From Candidula unifasciata (taxonomy: Eukaryota; Mollusca; Gastropoda; Stylommatophora; Geomitridae): 64,000 nt of DNA. The notes beneath the pieces are model-generated. The model did not search any database and had not been told where the DNA came from. It worked only from the letters and a program-made list of their open reading frames with translations. A program made the translations under genes and the position numbers. Below, one piece after another: positions 29,001-41,000 of the stretch; the stretch's first letter is position 1; every line of letters starts with the position of its first letter. The DNA lies in contig CAJHNH020000691.1 in NCBI GenBank assembly GCA_905116865.2, positions 477,501 through 541,500 of the forward strand, written 5' to 3'.

Positions 29001-32000
29001 CTCACTTTCAGGTATGTCTGCTGTGACCACTGACTGTCATCACTTTCAGGTATGTCTGCTGTGACCACTGACTGTCCTCACTTTCAGGTATGTCTGCTGT
29101 GACCACTGACTGTCCTCACTTTCAGGTATGTTTGCTGTGACCACTGACTGTCCTCACTTTCAGGTATGTCTGCTGTGACCACTGACTGTCCTCACTTTCA
29201 GGTATGTCTGATGTGACCACTGACTGTCCTCACTTTCAGGTATGTCTGCTGTGATCACTGACTGTCCTCGCTTTCAGGTATGTCTGCTGTGACCACTGAC
29301 TGTCCTCACTTTCAGGTATGTCTGCTGTGACCACTGACTGTCCTCACTTTCAGGTATGTCTGCTGTGACCACTGACTGTTCTTACTTTCAGGCATGTCTG
29401 CTGTGACCACTGACTGTCCTCACTTTCAGGTATGTCTGCTGTGACCACTGACTGTCCTCACTTTCAGGTATGTCTGCTGTGACCACTGACTGTCCTCACT
29501 TTCAGGTATGTCTGCTGTGACCACTGACTGTCCTCACTTTCAGGTATGTCTGCTGTGACCACTGACTGTCCTCACTTTCAGGTATGTCTGCTGTGACCAC
29601 TGACTGTCATCACTTTCAGGTATGTCTGCTGTGACCACTGACTGTCCTCACTTTCAGGTATGTCTGCTGTGACCACTGACTGTCCTCACTTTCAGGTATG
29701 TTTGCTGTGACCACTGACTGTCCTCACTTTCAGGTATGTCTGCTGTGACCACTGACTGTCCTCACTTTCAGGTATGTCTGATGTGACCACTGACTGTCCT
29801 CACTTACAGGTATGTCTGCTGTGATCACTGACTGTCCTCGCTTTCAGGTATGTCTGCTGTGACCACTGACTGTCCTCACTTTCAGGTATGTCTGCTGTGA
29901 CCACTGACTGTCCTCACTTTCAGGTATGTCTGCTGTGACCACTGACTGTTCTTACTTTCAGGCATGTCTGCTGTGACCACTGACTGTCCTCACTTTCAGG
30001 TATGTCTGCTGTGACCACTGACTGTCCTCACTTTCAGGTATGTCTGCTGTGACCACTGACTGTCCTCACTTTCAGGTATGTCTGCTGTGACCACTGACTG
30101 TCCTCACTTTCAGGTATGTCTGCTGTGACCACTGACTGTCCTCACTTTCAGGTATGTCTGCTGTGACCACTGACTGTCCTCACTTTCAGGTATGTCTGCT
30201 GTGACCACTGACTGTCATCACTTTCAGGTATGTCTGCTGTGACCACTGACTGTCCTCACTTTCAGGTATGTCTGCTGTGACCACTGACTGTCCTCGCTTT
30301 CAGGTATGTCTGCTGTGACCACTGACTGTCCTCACTTTCAGGTATGTCTGCTGTGACCACTGACTGTCCTCACTTTCAGGTATGTCTGCTGTGACCACTG
30401 ACTGTCCTCACTTTCAGGTATGTCTGCTGTGACCACTGACTGTCCTCACTTTCAGGTATGTCTGCTGTGACCACTGACTGTCCTCACTTTCAGGTATGTC
30501 TGCTGTGACCACTGACTGTCCTCACTTTCAGGTATGTCTGCTGTGACCACTGACTGTCCTCACTTTCAGGTATGTCTGCTGTGACCACTGACTGTCATCA
30601 CTTTCAGGTATGTCTGCTGTGACCACTGACTGTCCTCACTTTCAGGTATGTCTGCTGTGACCACTGACTGTCCTCTTGTTCATGTGTCTTAGACTCACCT
30701 CTCATTTATGTGTCTTATTTTACCTTACTTCCAATTGTCTTAGACTCACCTCTCATTTATGTCTTATTTTACCTTACTTCCAATTGTCAAAGACTCACCT
30801 CTCATTTATGTGTCTTATTTTACGTTACTTCCAATTGTCAAAGACTCACCTTTCATTTATGTGTCTTATTTTACCTTACTTCCAATCATCTTAGACTCAC
30901 CTCTCATTTATGTGTCTTATTTTACCTTAATTCCAATTTTCTTAGACTCACCTCTCATTTATGTCTTATTTTACCTTAATTCCAATTGTCTTAGACTCAC
31001 CTCTCATTTTTGTGTCTTATTTTACCTTACTTCTCTATTAAGTGTCTTATTTCACCTTATTTTCATGTCTGAAACTCACCTCTCTTTCACATGTCTTATT
31101 CTTTTGTTTCTTTCTTGTGTCTAAGACTGTTTTGCCTTTTAAGTATATCAGAACTTACTCAGTTACACCCGGAGTCACAGTAGTGTAGTGACTAGATGTT
31201 GCCTGTCAGCTCACAGGCCTAGGATCCAAATTCCTATTGAAGATGATGTTTTTGAAAAAGTGACCTTGCCTAGGTCGAGCAAGCCTAAAATGTGTACCAG
31301 GTAATGACCTGGAAAATAAAAGCACCTGGCATGAGGATGTTGACCACATTACCCATTTGAGTACCGATATATTATAAATCTTCAGGTGTAGCAGTGGGTG
31401 CCTGCTGTGTTGTGACTGTACTACTGAAACCATCACTTTTCAGTGTCTGATATTTCTGCTGTCCATATTTTGTGGGCTCGACCTCTGGCTCTGTTACTGT
31501 TGTATCTGTATAACATTGCTCTCTGTGGTGCCCTGTCTGCTGCCAATCGTGTTACATGGCCAAACCATTTGATTTGTTATCTGCGTAAAAAGTTCAGTAT
31601 CGGTTCTGTGCCGACTCTTCTGCTGATATCATTGTCCCTAGGTTGATCTTTCCACGTTACACCTAGCATAGTACATAAATATTTCATTTCTGTTGTGACT
31701 ATTTTCCTTCTGTCTTCTGAAGACAGTGTCCTTGTTTGACATTGATAGCATAGCATTGGTAAGAATATTGTGTTGAACAGTGTATTACCTGATTTAATCA
31801 ACTTACCTGTTCTCACCTTCAGATGGAACTATTGGGCAGCTGGAGGCTTGTTTCCCAAAGGCTTTCATATTGTTAATATTCTCCTACATGGAGTTGTTAG
31901 TGCTTTGTTGATGCCATGCTTCACCCTTGTCATGGTTGATGTTGGTGCTTCTGGTGGGGAATCAAAGCATGCTGAAGCAAAGTGGCCATTCTTATGCAGT

Positions 32001-35000
32001 ATCTTGTTTGCAGTTCATCCAGTCCACACGGAGAGTGTGAGTAACTTTGTGACACTGTCTTATCTAGTGTGGGTAAATATACTCCTTTATGCCCTGGTGT
32101 GGGTAAATATACTGCTGTATGCCCTGGTGTGGGTAAATATACTGCTGTAAGCCCTGGTGTGGGTAAATATACTGCTGTATGCCCTGGTGTGGGTAAATAT
32201 ACTGCTGTATGCCCTGGTGTGGGTAAATATACTGCTGTATGCCCTGGTGTGGGTAAATATACTGCTGTATGCCCTGGTGTGGGTAAATATACTGCTGTAT
32301 GCCCTGGTGTGGGTAAATCTACTGCTGTATGCCCTGGTGTGGGTAAATATATGGTGTATGCCCTGGTGTGGGTAAATATACTGCTGTATGCCCTGGTGTG
32401 GGTAAATATACTGCTGTATGCCCTGGTGTGGGTAAATATACTGCTGTATGCCCTGGTGTGAGTAAATATACTGCTGTATGCCCTGGTGTAGTATCTGATT
32501 GACATTGTAGGGGAAAAAAGAATAGATGCACACCCCCCCCCCCCTCCTCCTCCCAGCCATTCCACCAAGCATATCTTAAAAGTTGACTAATTAGGGGTGT
32601 TTCATTTAAAGTCAGAATGCATCTGCCTGAGAGACAAGGGACCAACAGTCTCCATACAGATTAGCCAGATTTGTAAAAAGAATTTGTATGCAAACTCAAG
32701 TTCTGGCATCAGGGCAGGAAGAGATCTCTGGGACGGGCCAAAGTCTAGAAGTGGATGAACAACCAGAACTTTCTGCCAGTCTTTACAGCCAATGAATGCA
32801 GATAAAAAGAAAGAGTAACTGTATGGGGTAAAACATGAAAAATGTCTAGCATAATTACTAATAAACTGCAGCATCGAAGCAACTAGGAAATCAAATGGAG
32901 TCTCTGGAGATGTGGATCTACAGAAAAGAACAGATGAAATTTTATGGAAACAAAAACAGTCAAGACAGGTTCTGAAGAGATTGGGAATAAAAAGAGAGTT
33001 GATGAAAGAAATTTCAAAAATGAGATAATTAAGATAATTTGGCCACATTAAAAGACATAACACTCTTTAGAACTATACTGGAGGGAAGGGTCAAGAGCAA
33101 GAGAGAAAGAAGTAGACAATATTGCAAAGGGGGAAGGCTGCATCAAGAGATGGACAAACAGCAGTTTGAGAGTGTACTACCAAGACAAGAGACACAGTAT
33201 GCTAAAGAACCATTGCAGCTAACATTCGTTGTGAAAATGGTAACACAATTTATTATTTGGTCCCAGGACAAAATAGAGGGAATTAAATGGTAAGATAGAA
33301 TACTAAAATGCAGCTTTGAAAGAAAACTAATTCCAATAAATCAAGAGGTGAGACTTGGAATGTCAGTGAACAAATTAAGAAGAATTTGGAAGCAACAGAG
33401 ATGTGGTTTCTGAGACTAGTGTTACGAATGGATGGCAAGAATAACTAACAACAATTGCTTGAAAGAAGCTAATGAAAGTAGATCTCTATATACAACAATA
33501 AGAAAGAGACAAACACTGTTCTTTGGTCACATAATGAAAAGAGAGACATTGTAGAACATTGTGACAACTAGAAAGATCGGTGGAAAAAGGGGTAGAGGCA
33601 GACCAAGAGAGATGATGCTGGATGGGCTGAAATGATGGCATGGAGGGAAATCATCAAGAGAGCTGTTCCAGGCAGCCAAGGATCATGATCTTTTAAGATG
33701 CATGAGTGTCTACGCCAGTTGGCAGGGCACATGATGATGATGATGAAGAGGTGAGAAAAAGATGCATGTATAAATTAAGACACACATTATGAAAATCTGA
33801 CCATGCAGGGTCAAAGGAATAAAGGCAGCCATAAATACAGATAGAGAAAAGATTTTTTTTTTAAATCTGATGGGAAAGACATGGTTGTACACATGACAAA
33901 CAAAATGATGCCTTGGTCAAGGGCCTATGCTCGACTGGGGAATAAACAACTTTTGTTTACTGATCTAAATACAAAAGATAAAATTATCTTTCTTTGCTAC
34001 TTTTCTTCTACCTTTAGCATGTTGACCCTTATGGTCTTGAAATAATCTTGTGCACCTAGCATATACCAAGGGAGTTGTGGTGTAGTAGTAATTGCTTGTA
34101 CCAATATTAGATTGATCCCTTCCAGTTAATCTTGTTTAGTGCTCATAATCTCCCAGTGGAGTATAGACAGCCAACTGACACCAAGCCCTGTTTTATCTGT
34201 AGACTTGTTCATGATTGCTTCGATTTTAGTGAAATTATTTTTATATGAACAGTTCAAAATAATAAACACATAACTAAAACAAGTGAACAGAATTAGACAT
34301 TCATGAAATGTAATTTTTACACACACAGTCACTTTATTTTTCAACATAATTTCCACCAACATTGATGCATTTGTCGCATCGTTTTATCAGTCCTCCCAAA
34401 CCTGCTGCATAGAACTGCGTGCACTGTTTTCTAAACAACATTATCATTTCACATTTAACTTTTGCATCATTCATGAAATTTCTACCGTCAAGGTGGGTTT
34501 TCAGTGGAGGGCTTTACGGAAAAACATTTGTCAGCAAAAACAGGAAGCATTTCCTTATGAATTTAATTTGCAGGCAGCCCTTTTGCCCCCTCCCCTCCCC
34601 AATAAAAACACAACAGCATATTGTTCGTTGAGGGTACACTCCTTGAGTGCAGTCACCATTGTTTTTTTCTGTGTTGCGAATGCGCATGCACCACCTAGCA
34701 CCATCTAACGAACAGAGACAGAAAGTTCAGTGTTGCTATTACCTAATGACATCTTTAGAAACCCCCAACTACATTTTTCTGCCATCCCATAACTGTTTGT
34801 GACTCACTTACTAACTTCCCCTCGTACAATTACAAACAAGAATACACAAATATTACCTATCTGAAAGTAGAGATGTTTCACAGAAATATCCATACACATC
34901 TGCTAATGCTAAATAATGCACCACACAATGATCTGACAAGCTTATAGATCTGTTCGTATGATCTTAGGTGGCTGGTGTTGTTGGCCGTGCTGAACTGCTT

Positions 35001-38000
35001 TGTGCCTTATTTTTCATCACCTCATTCCTGTTGTATGTAAAAGCCTGTACCAGGGGTAAGTGTAGTCATGAGGGCTGTGTCCAAACAGTTATCTTTACAA
35101 ACTATTTCTAGTACAAGCTATACCTAAGGTGTGTGGTTATACCATTTCTAATACTGTTTCTTCATAGTGTCACCATGTTATTAGTTAACAGCTGGAAAAA
35201 CCTTCACAAGAAAGAAGTAAAAGAAATAGAAATAAAAAAAACCCTTATTCAACAGACAAAGCGGAAAGTATGTTGTAGCTATGATGCTGATCTGCTGGCT
35301 CGAAAGTCTTGGGTTTGGAACTGCAGTGGGTGGATTTGAAAAACAGAAACAGTTGACCTTGGCTCTCAGATCCACCCATCTAAAATGGGGGACAGGAAGT
35401 AAAAATGAAAAAAGAGGCAGCCATGTGATGTTGACCCTATCACCCGCAGAGTGCCAGCTGGCCTGTCAAACAATATGATTCTAGCACCATATGCCCAGTA
35501 AATCACTGGCACTGAGTGAAGAGTGCGGAGGCTCAGATAGATCATTACGGTCTGAGGAGAATGACACTCCGAGGAGTGACCAGGGGATGTGGCCGACCCT
35601 TAACACTCAGGGGAAGGATGAGACGGATATACAATCAGACGGTTACTGGTACCATCAGAATAATAACTCTTTGCTTGCTGCTGAAGATGGGGACGGAGTA
35701 CTTTTGGGAGGGTCCCGAGTGCTGTGATGTCGATTCCTAATTCAACATTCAACATCACTGGCACTGAAAGAGTCTTTTACTAAATATTTATAAATACAGG
35801 GTTTCCTTGACTTGTTATGACCCAGTCCAGTTAACAGGTTTAAGGTGAACTGGTTGTTAAGTCAAATTGTATTTGTTAGCACTGTTTTCATGCAAAAGGG
35901 TTCTAAAAATTGTACATAAAATACAAACATTCTGTCTGTTTACCTATAATTAGACCCTGCTGCACTGTGATCATCATTTCATATAATTCTGTTAACCCGA
36001 CAGTTTAATGTATACTTCTTTACTATTTTTATTTTCATATTTGTTGTTGTAACTTTTCCTGTTGAAGTTGTCAAGCTGTTTTCTTCTCACTGTGAAGGTC
36101 ATGGGTTCGTTTCACAGCTGTATTATTCTATTCACGAGTGCAATTTTTATGGAGACCCCTGGGGATCGTCGCCAGAGCTATGGAGTTTGCGCTTTGTGCG
36201 ATGCTCTTGGCAGGCGGCTAGTCGCTGTGCGGAAAAAGACCAAGCTGTAACCCTTTCGTTTCTAAGCAATATATGATGTTTATATTATCACTTTTAGGTG
36301 AATCCTACCCATTACATAATATGTTCTCATACTTGTCCCCGTGGCAAAGTGCTTGAGTGGTTTGCTTCATGCTCATTTTGTTGTGGAATTGATTGTTTAT
36401 TAACCACATCCTTCATTTTTAGGGAGCTGATGTTTCAAGAGTTTATAAGGGTTGTTGTTGGAGCTGCAGAATCTATGGTTTTTAGGGTGCTTTCCTGAGA
36501 GAGACTGAGCCATATGGGATAAACACCTTGCTCCTTGAAGTTATTTCTTTTGCCTGTAAATTTGTTACATTTGGTTAGAGCACACTTGAGAAATCAGGCT
36601 TCTCAGCTGACAGCTGCTTCCACTGTGCAACTATCATCTTTGAAAGATGACAGACCATGGCAACAGCCAGGCTTAAACAAAAAAGAACCCTGCAAAAGTG
36701 GTAAATAGAGACAGTTAAGGCAGTTTGGTAGATAATGTTATAGTGGTTGTTGTTGATGTTGAAGTTGTGTTCCTCTCGTTGCAGCCACTTTTGTTACTGT
36801 CAGGGTTAATCAGAAAGTCATAATTTACAAAATATCAGAAAAACATTATAATGTGACCACAACACTTGACTATAGGAATATTGAAAATGTCAAATATGAC
36901 TACCAACTTATAGTTTTACCTGTTGTTAGATGTAGTCGGACAGAGCTGAAGTTGAAACTTTAGCTATAGGGCTGTTGTAAATGGCTAGAGAAGTTGGTTA
37001 AACCAGCAAAACTTGTGCATGAATGAAAACAACACAATTATGCCCCCTTTGCTTCATACTTTTAGGTGGGGTCCCTTTGTTCAACAGAAACCAGGATTTT
37101 TCAGATGGTATGCAACAGTGTGCATTACCAGCACCTTTAATTTGGGCATAATTTTTTTTCTGCACTACTGTAATAGACACTTTGTAGTGAGTACTAGCAT
37201 GTTATAGACATCTTGTTATGATTACCAGCACCTTTTCCTAGAAAAAGCTCTGCCAGTAACCATTATTTTTAGAACCAGTCTTCCCCTGTGGATTTTGGGG
37301 TCCCACTGTGGGGAAAACAAGAATAGACCCACTGCCTTCCCAACAAGCATGTTGTACGAGTCAAATTATTGGGGGCTTCCTTCAGAGTCAGAGTGCATCT
37401 GCCTAAGAAACAACAAACCAACCATCTGCTTACAAATAAGCAAGATCTGTAAAATGGATGCACACGCAAAACTCAGGTTCTGGAACAAAGCCGAAGTCCA
37501 GAAATGGACAAACAACCAGGTCTATCCGCCGTGGTTTACATCCGGTGAACACAAAAAACAAGGAACAACAGAACCAGACTGCCAGTATCCTCACTTGAAG
37601 TTTTTCATGTTCTAATCATAATGAATATTTAGCTACATTTATGATGATAATCTAAACGCAGATTCAGAGTTCCGTCCTAAGGGTTTCTCTTTCATCTGGT
37701 TGTGCGCCAGTTTGATATTTTGTGGCCTGGCAACATTCAGCAAGGAACAAGGAATTACAGTTCTTGTGAGTAGCAGTTTTTAACCAAGTGATTTGCGTAG
37801 CTTGGAAATTAGTTTGTTAATAAAGCAAAAGGCCAATCTTACGTCAGTGGCATATCTGGAATGTGATGCTTCTTACGTCAGTTTCATATCTAGAATGTGA
37901 TGCTTCTTACGTCAGTGTCATATCTAGAATGTGATGCGTCTTACGTCAGTGTCATATCTAGAATGTGATGCGTCTTACGTCAGTGTCATATCTAGAATGT

Positions 38001-41000
38001 GATGCGTCTTACGTCAGTGTCATATCTAGAATGTGATGCTTCTTACGTCAGTGTCATATCTAGAATGTGATGCGTCTTACGTCAGTGTCATATCTAGAAT
38101 GTGATGCTTCTTACGTCAGTGTCATATCTAGAATGTGATGCGTCTTACGTCAGTGTCATATCTAGAATGTGATGCGTCTTACGTCAGTGTCATATCTAGA
38201 ATGTGATGCGTCTTACGTCAGTGTCATATCTAGAATGTGATGCGTCTTACGTCAGTGTCATATCTAGAATGTGATGCATCTTACGTCAGTGTCATATCTA
38301 GAATGTGATGCTTCTTACGTCAGTGTCATATCTAGAATGTGATGCGTCTTACGTCAGTGTCATATCTAGAATGTGATGCTTCTTACGTCAGTGTCATATC
38401 TAGAATGTGATGCGTCTTACGTCAGTGTCATATCTAGAATGTGATGATTGACTCACAGTCGGCACACAGTGGATGATGTCAACATCATGCCAGCCCCCAT
38501 TACTTCCCAGGACATTGCCTGCTGCCACTGTTTTGCTGGGTTGAGCTGGGAGCCAAGGTCCCTTTGTAACAAACAAAAATCCACCTTTTGCGAATTTGAA
38601 CCCAAGACCTTGAGGCAGGCGGGTAAGCATCTAACCCAGTGGTTCTCAACCTTCCTAATGCTGCAACCCTTTAATACAGTTCCAAGTGTTGTGGTGACCC
38701 CCAGCCGAAAAATTAATGTTGTTGTTACTTCATAACTTCAGTGTATATGTGTTTTCCTATGGTCTTAGGCAACCCCTGTAAAAGGCTTGTTCGACCCACA
38801 AAAGGGTCATGACCCATAGGTTGAGAACCACTGATCTAACCCCTGCACTGCCAATTAGGTTAATAATGTGATGAAATCTTATGTATATAAGACATTTTCA
38901 TCCATGTCAACATGATACACAATTAATCCAACAATTATGTCCTTACTGATGAGGACACATCACCATTTTTTCGCCTCAGGACATTTGCCTGGATAAGCAT
39001 CTTCATTGCATCTTTCCTAACCGTGCACAAGTGTGCTAGGCCAACAAAACTGCACACCATTGTCCTCTTATACATCAAACTATACTGACCCAATGAAGCA
39101 CCAGGAGACTTACCATTGTCTATAATGTTGTATTCATCTGTGTTTTTGTTACTGGTTGTGTGCATTGTTTTTGATGATGTTTCCATTTGTGTTTTTGTTA
39201 CTGGTTGCATGCATTGATTTTAATGATGTATCCTTCTGTGCTTTTGTAACTGGTTGTATGCATTGTTTTTGATGATGTATCCTTCTGTGCTTTTGTAACT
39301 GGTTGTATGCATTGTTTTTGATGATGTATCCATCTGTTTTTGTTACTGGTTGTATGCATTGGTTTTGATGATGTATCCAACTGTGTTTTTGTTTCTGATA
39401 GTATGCATTGTAGGAACAGATCAAATGGTTTTTGGACCTGAGTCAAGCCTACCACCAGATACAGCACCACAGAGAGCCTTGTCATTCAGACATAATGTAA
39501 GCAGAAATAGAGGTCGACCACACAAGCGATGGATAGATGGAATATCTGAGGCTGTAAATACCAGGGTCTACATAGCACATATCAAGGCTTACACCTGATG
39601 CCTCTTCAAAACCTGATGCTGAAAGGCAGAACAAGACTGAAGAAGAAAAAGAATGCATTGTGTGAGATGTTGTATCTATCATATCAGTGTTTTTCTTACA
39701 GGGACTTTGCAGTGTTTATGATATTGTATCTGTTTGCGGTGTGGACCTCGGAGTCTTGCTTGGATTCACAAAATCAGCAGGCACAAAGTTGTCCGTGTCT
39801 GTGCAGAAGCCTGTGCCTTCAGCATCTTCATCTCTGTCCAATGGAGCTTCATTAAAAAAGGTTTGTGGGGAGAATGGAAGTTTGCTGTGTATTGTTATAT
39901 ATGTGTGTTTGTCCTTTGTGACTAAGTAATGTAGTCATGTGTGTTTATAACAAGTTGTTTTGAACATTCAGATTGTTGCTTTGGCATAGTAGTCGAGCTG
40001 TTTGCCTTGCGCTCTAGAGGTTGTGAGTTCGTTTCACATTGGCAGCTTTCGGTTCATGGGAGCAGTTTTTATGGAGACTCTAGGTGATCATGGCCAGAGC
40101 TATTTAGTTTGTGCTTTGTATGACACTCTTGGCAAGAACTAGCCATTCTGCAGAAAGAGATTGTCATGTGAGATTAAAATCTACTTCAGTGAAGTCGATC
40201 CTCACACCTTTAACCTTTGTTTTGCACTTTCTTCACTACATTAACAACAAAAAAAACAATTCTTACACTTCCTCTTCCTCATCATCTTCTTCTTTTTATC
40301 ATCTTCTTCTTCTTTTTATTCTCTTCATTCTTATTTTCTTTCCTACTGTTTCCTTACCCTTTTACTCTTCTTCATATTCTTTGTCTACTGTCACCCTCTA
40401 TTTTGTCTTTGAGCCCCATTTTTGACTACAGGCCAAGCTTCTTCCCTACCTTTATTTTCATCTTTTTTCTCAGCTTCTCTACCTACATCTCCTGTTTCTT
40501 CTTCATTTGTCTTCATCTTCTTCTTTTTTTTCTCTGGTTCTTTGTTTTCTTCTTTTATGTCTACCTCTTCTTGTTAATTGTTTTCTCTTATTCTCCTTTG
40601 TTTTTCATCTACTACCCTTTCATCATCTGCTGTTTCTTAACATTCATCCTATATTCCCAAATAGCTTATATACAGAGCATTTATTAATAGCAATACTGTT
40701 GACATCTTTTATGTGAATTCCCCAGGAATGTGGATCAGTGGCACCGTGGCAGGTATCACTTGTGAAGCGGCACATTCTGCTTACTGCTACCGGTGTAATA
40801 CTGTTGGTAGTTCGGTGGAAAGTTATGGGGTCATCACCGCCGACATTTCAGATACATGACAACCCTCATTCATTTGTTAATGGATCTCTCTTCAGGGTAG
40901 GAATCCTTATTTGTTTCATCATTAATAATAGACATATTCTATTATTTGTGATAAAGCTCGTTTACACTTGTAATGATGTTACGTGTTCTAATGTTGTTAC

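Noticed and set aside
28518..30675. CRISPR-like array
   Set aside because: Repeats are contiguous without spacers, and the genome is eukaryotic; it is a minisatellite.
30676..31124. Overlapping 72-121 codon frames
   Set aside because: Built on the about 50-bp tandem repeat following the 38-bp array.
31930..32572. 130-212 codon frames on both strands
   Set aside because: Created by the 30-bp minisatellite; all encode a 10-residue periodic peptide.
40111..40716. Ser/Phe-rich membrane-like proteins
   Set aside because: Translation of a pyrimidine-rich tract in a TMTC4 intron; no conservation or splice logic.
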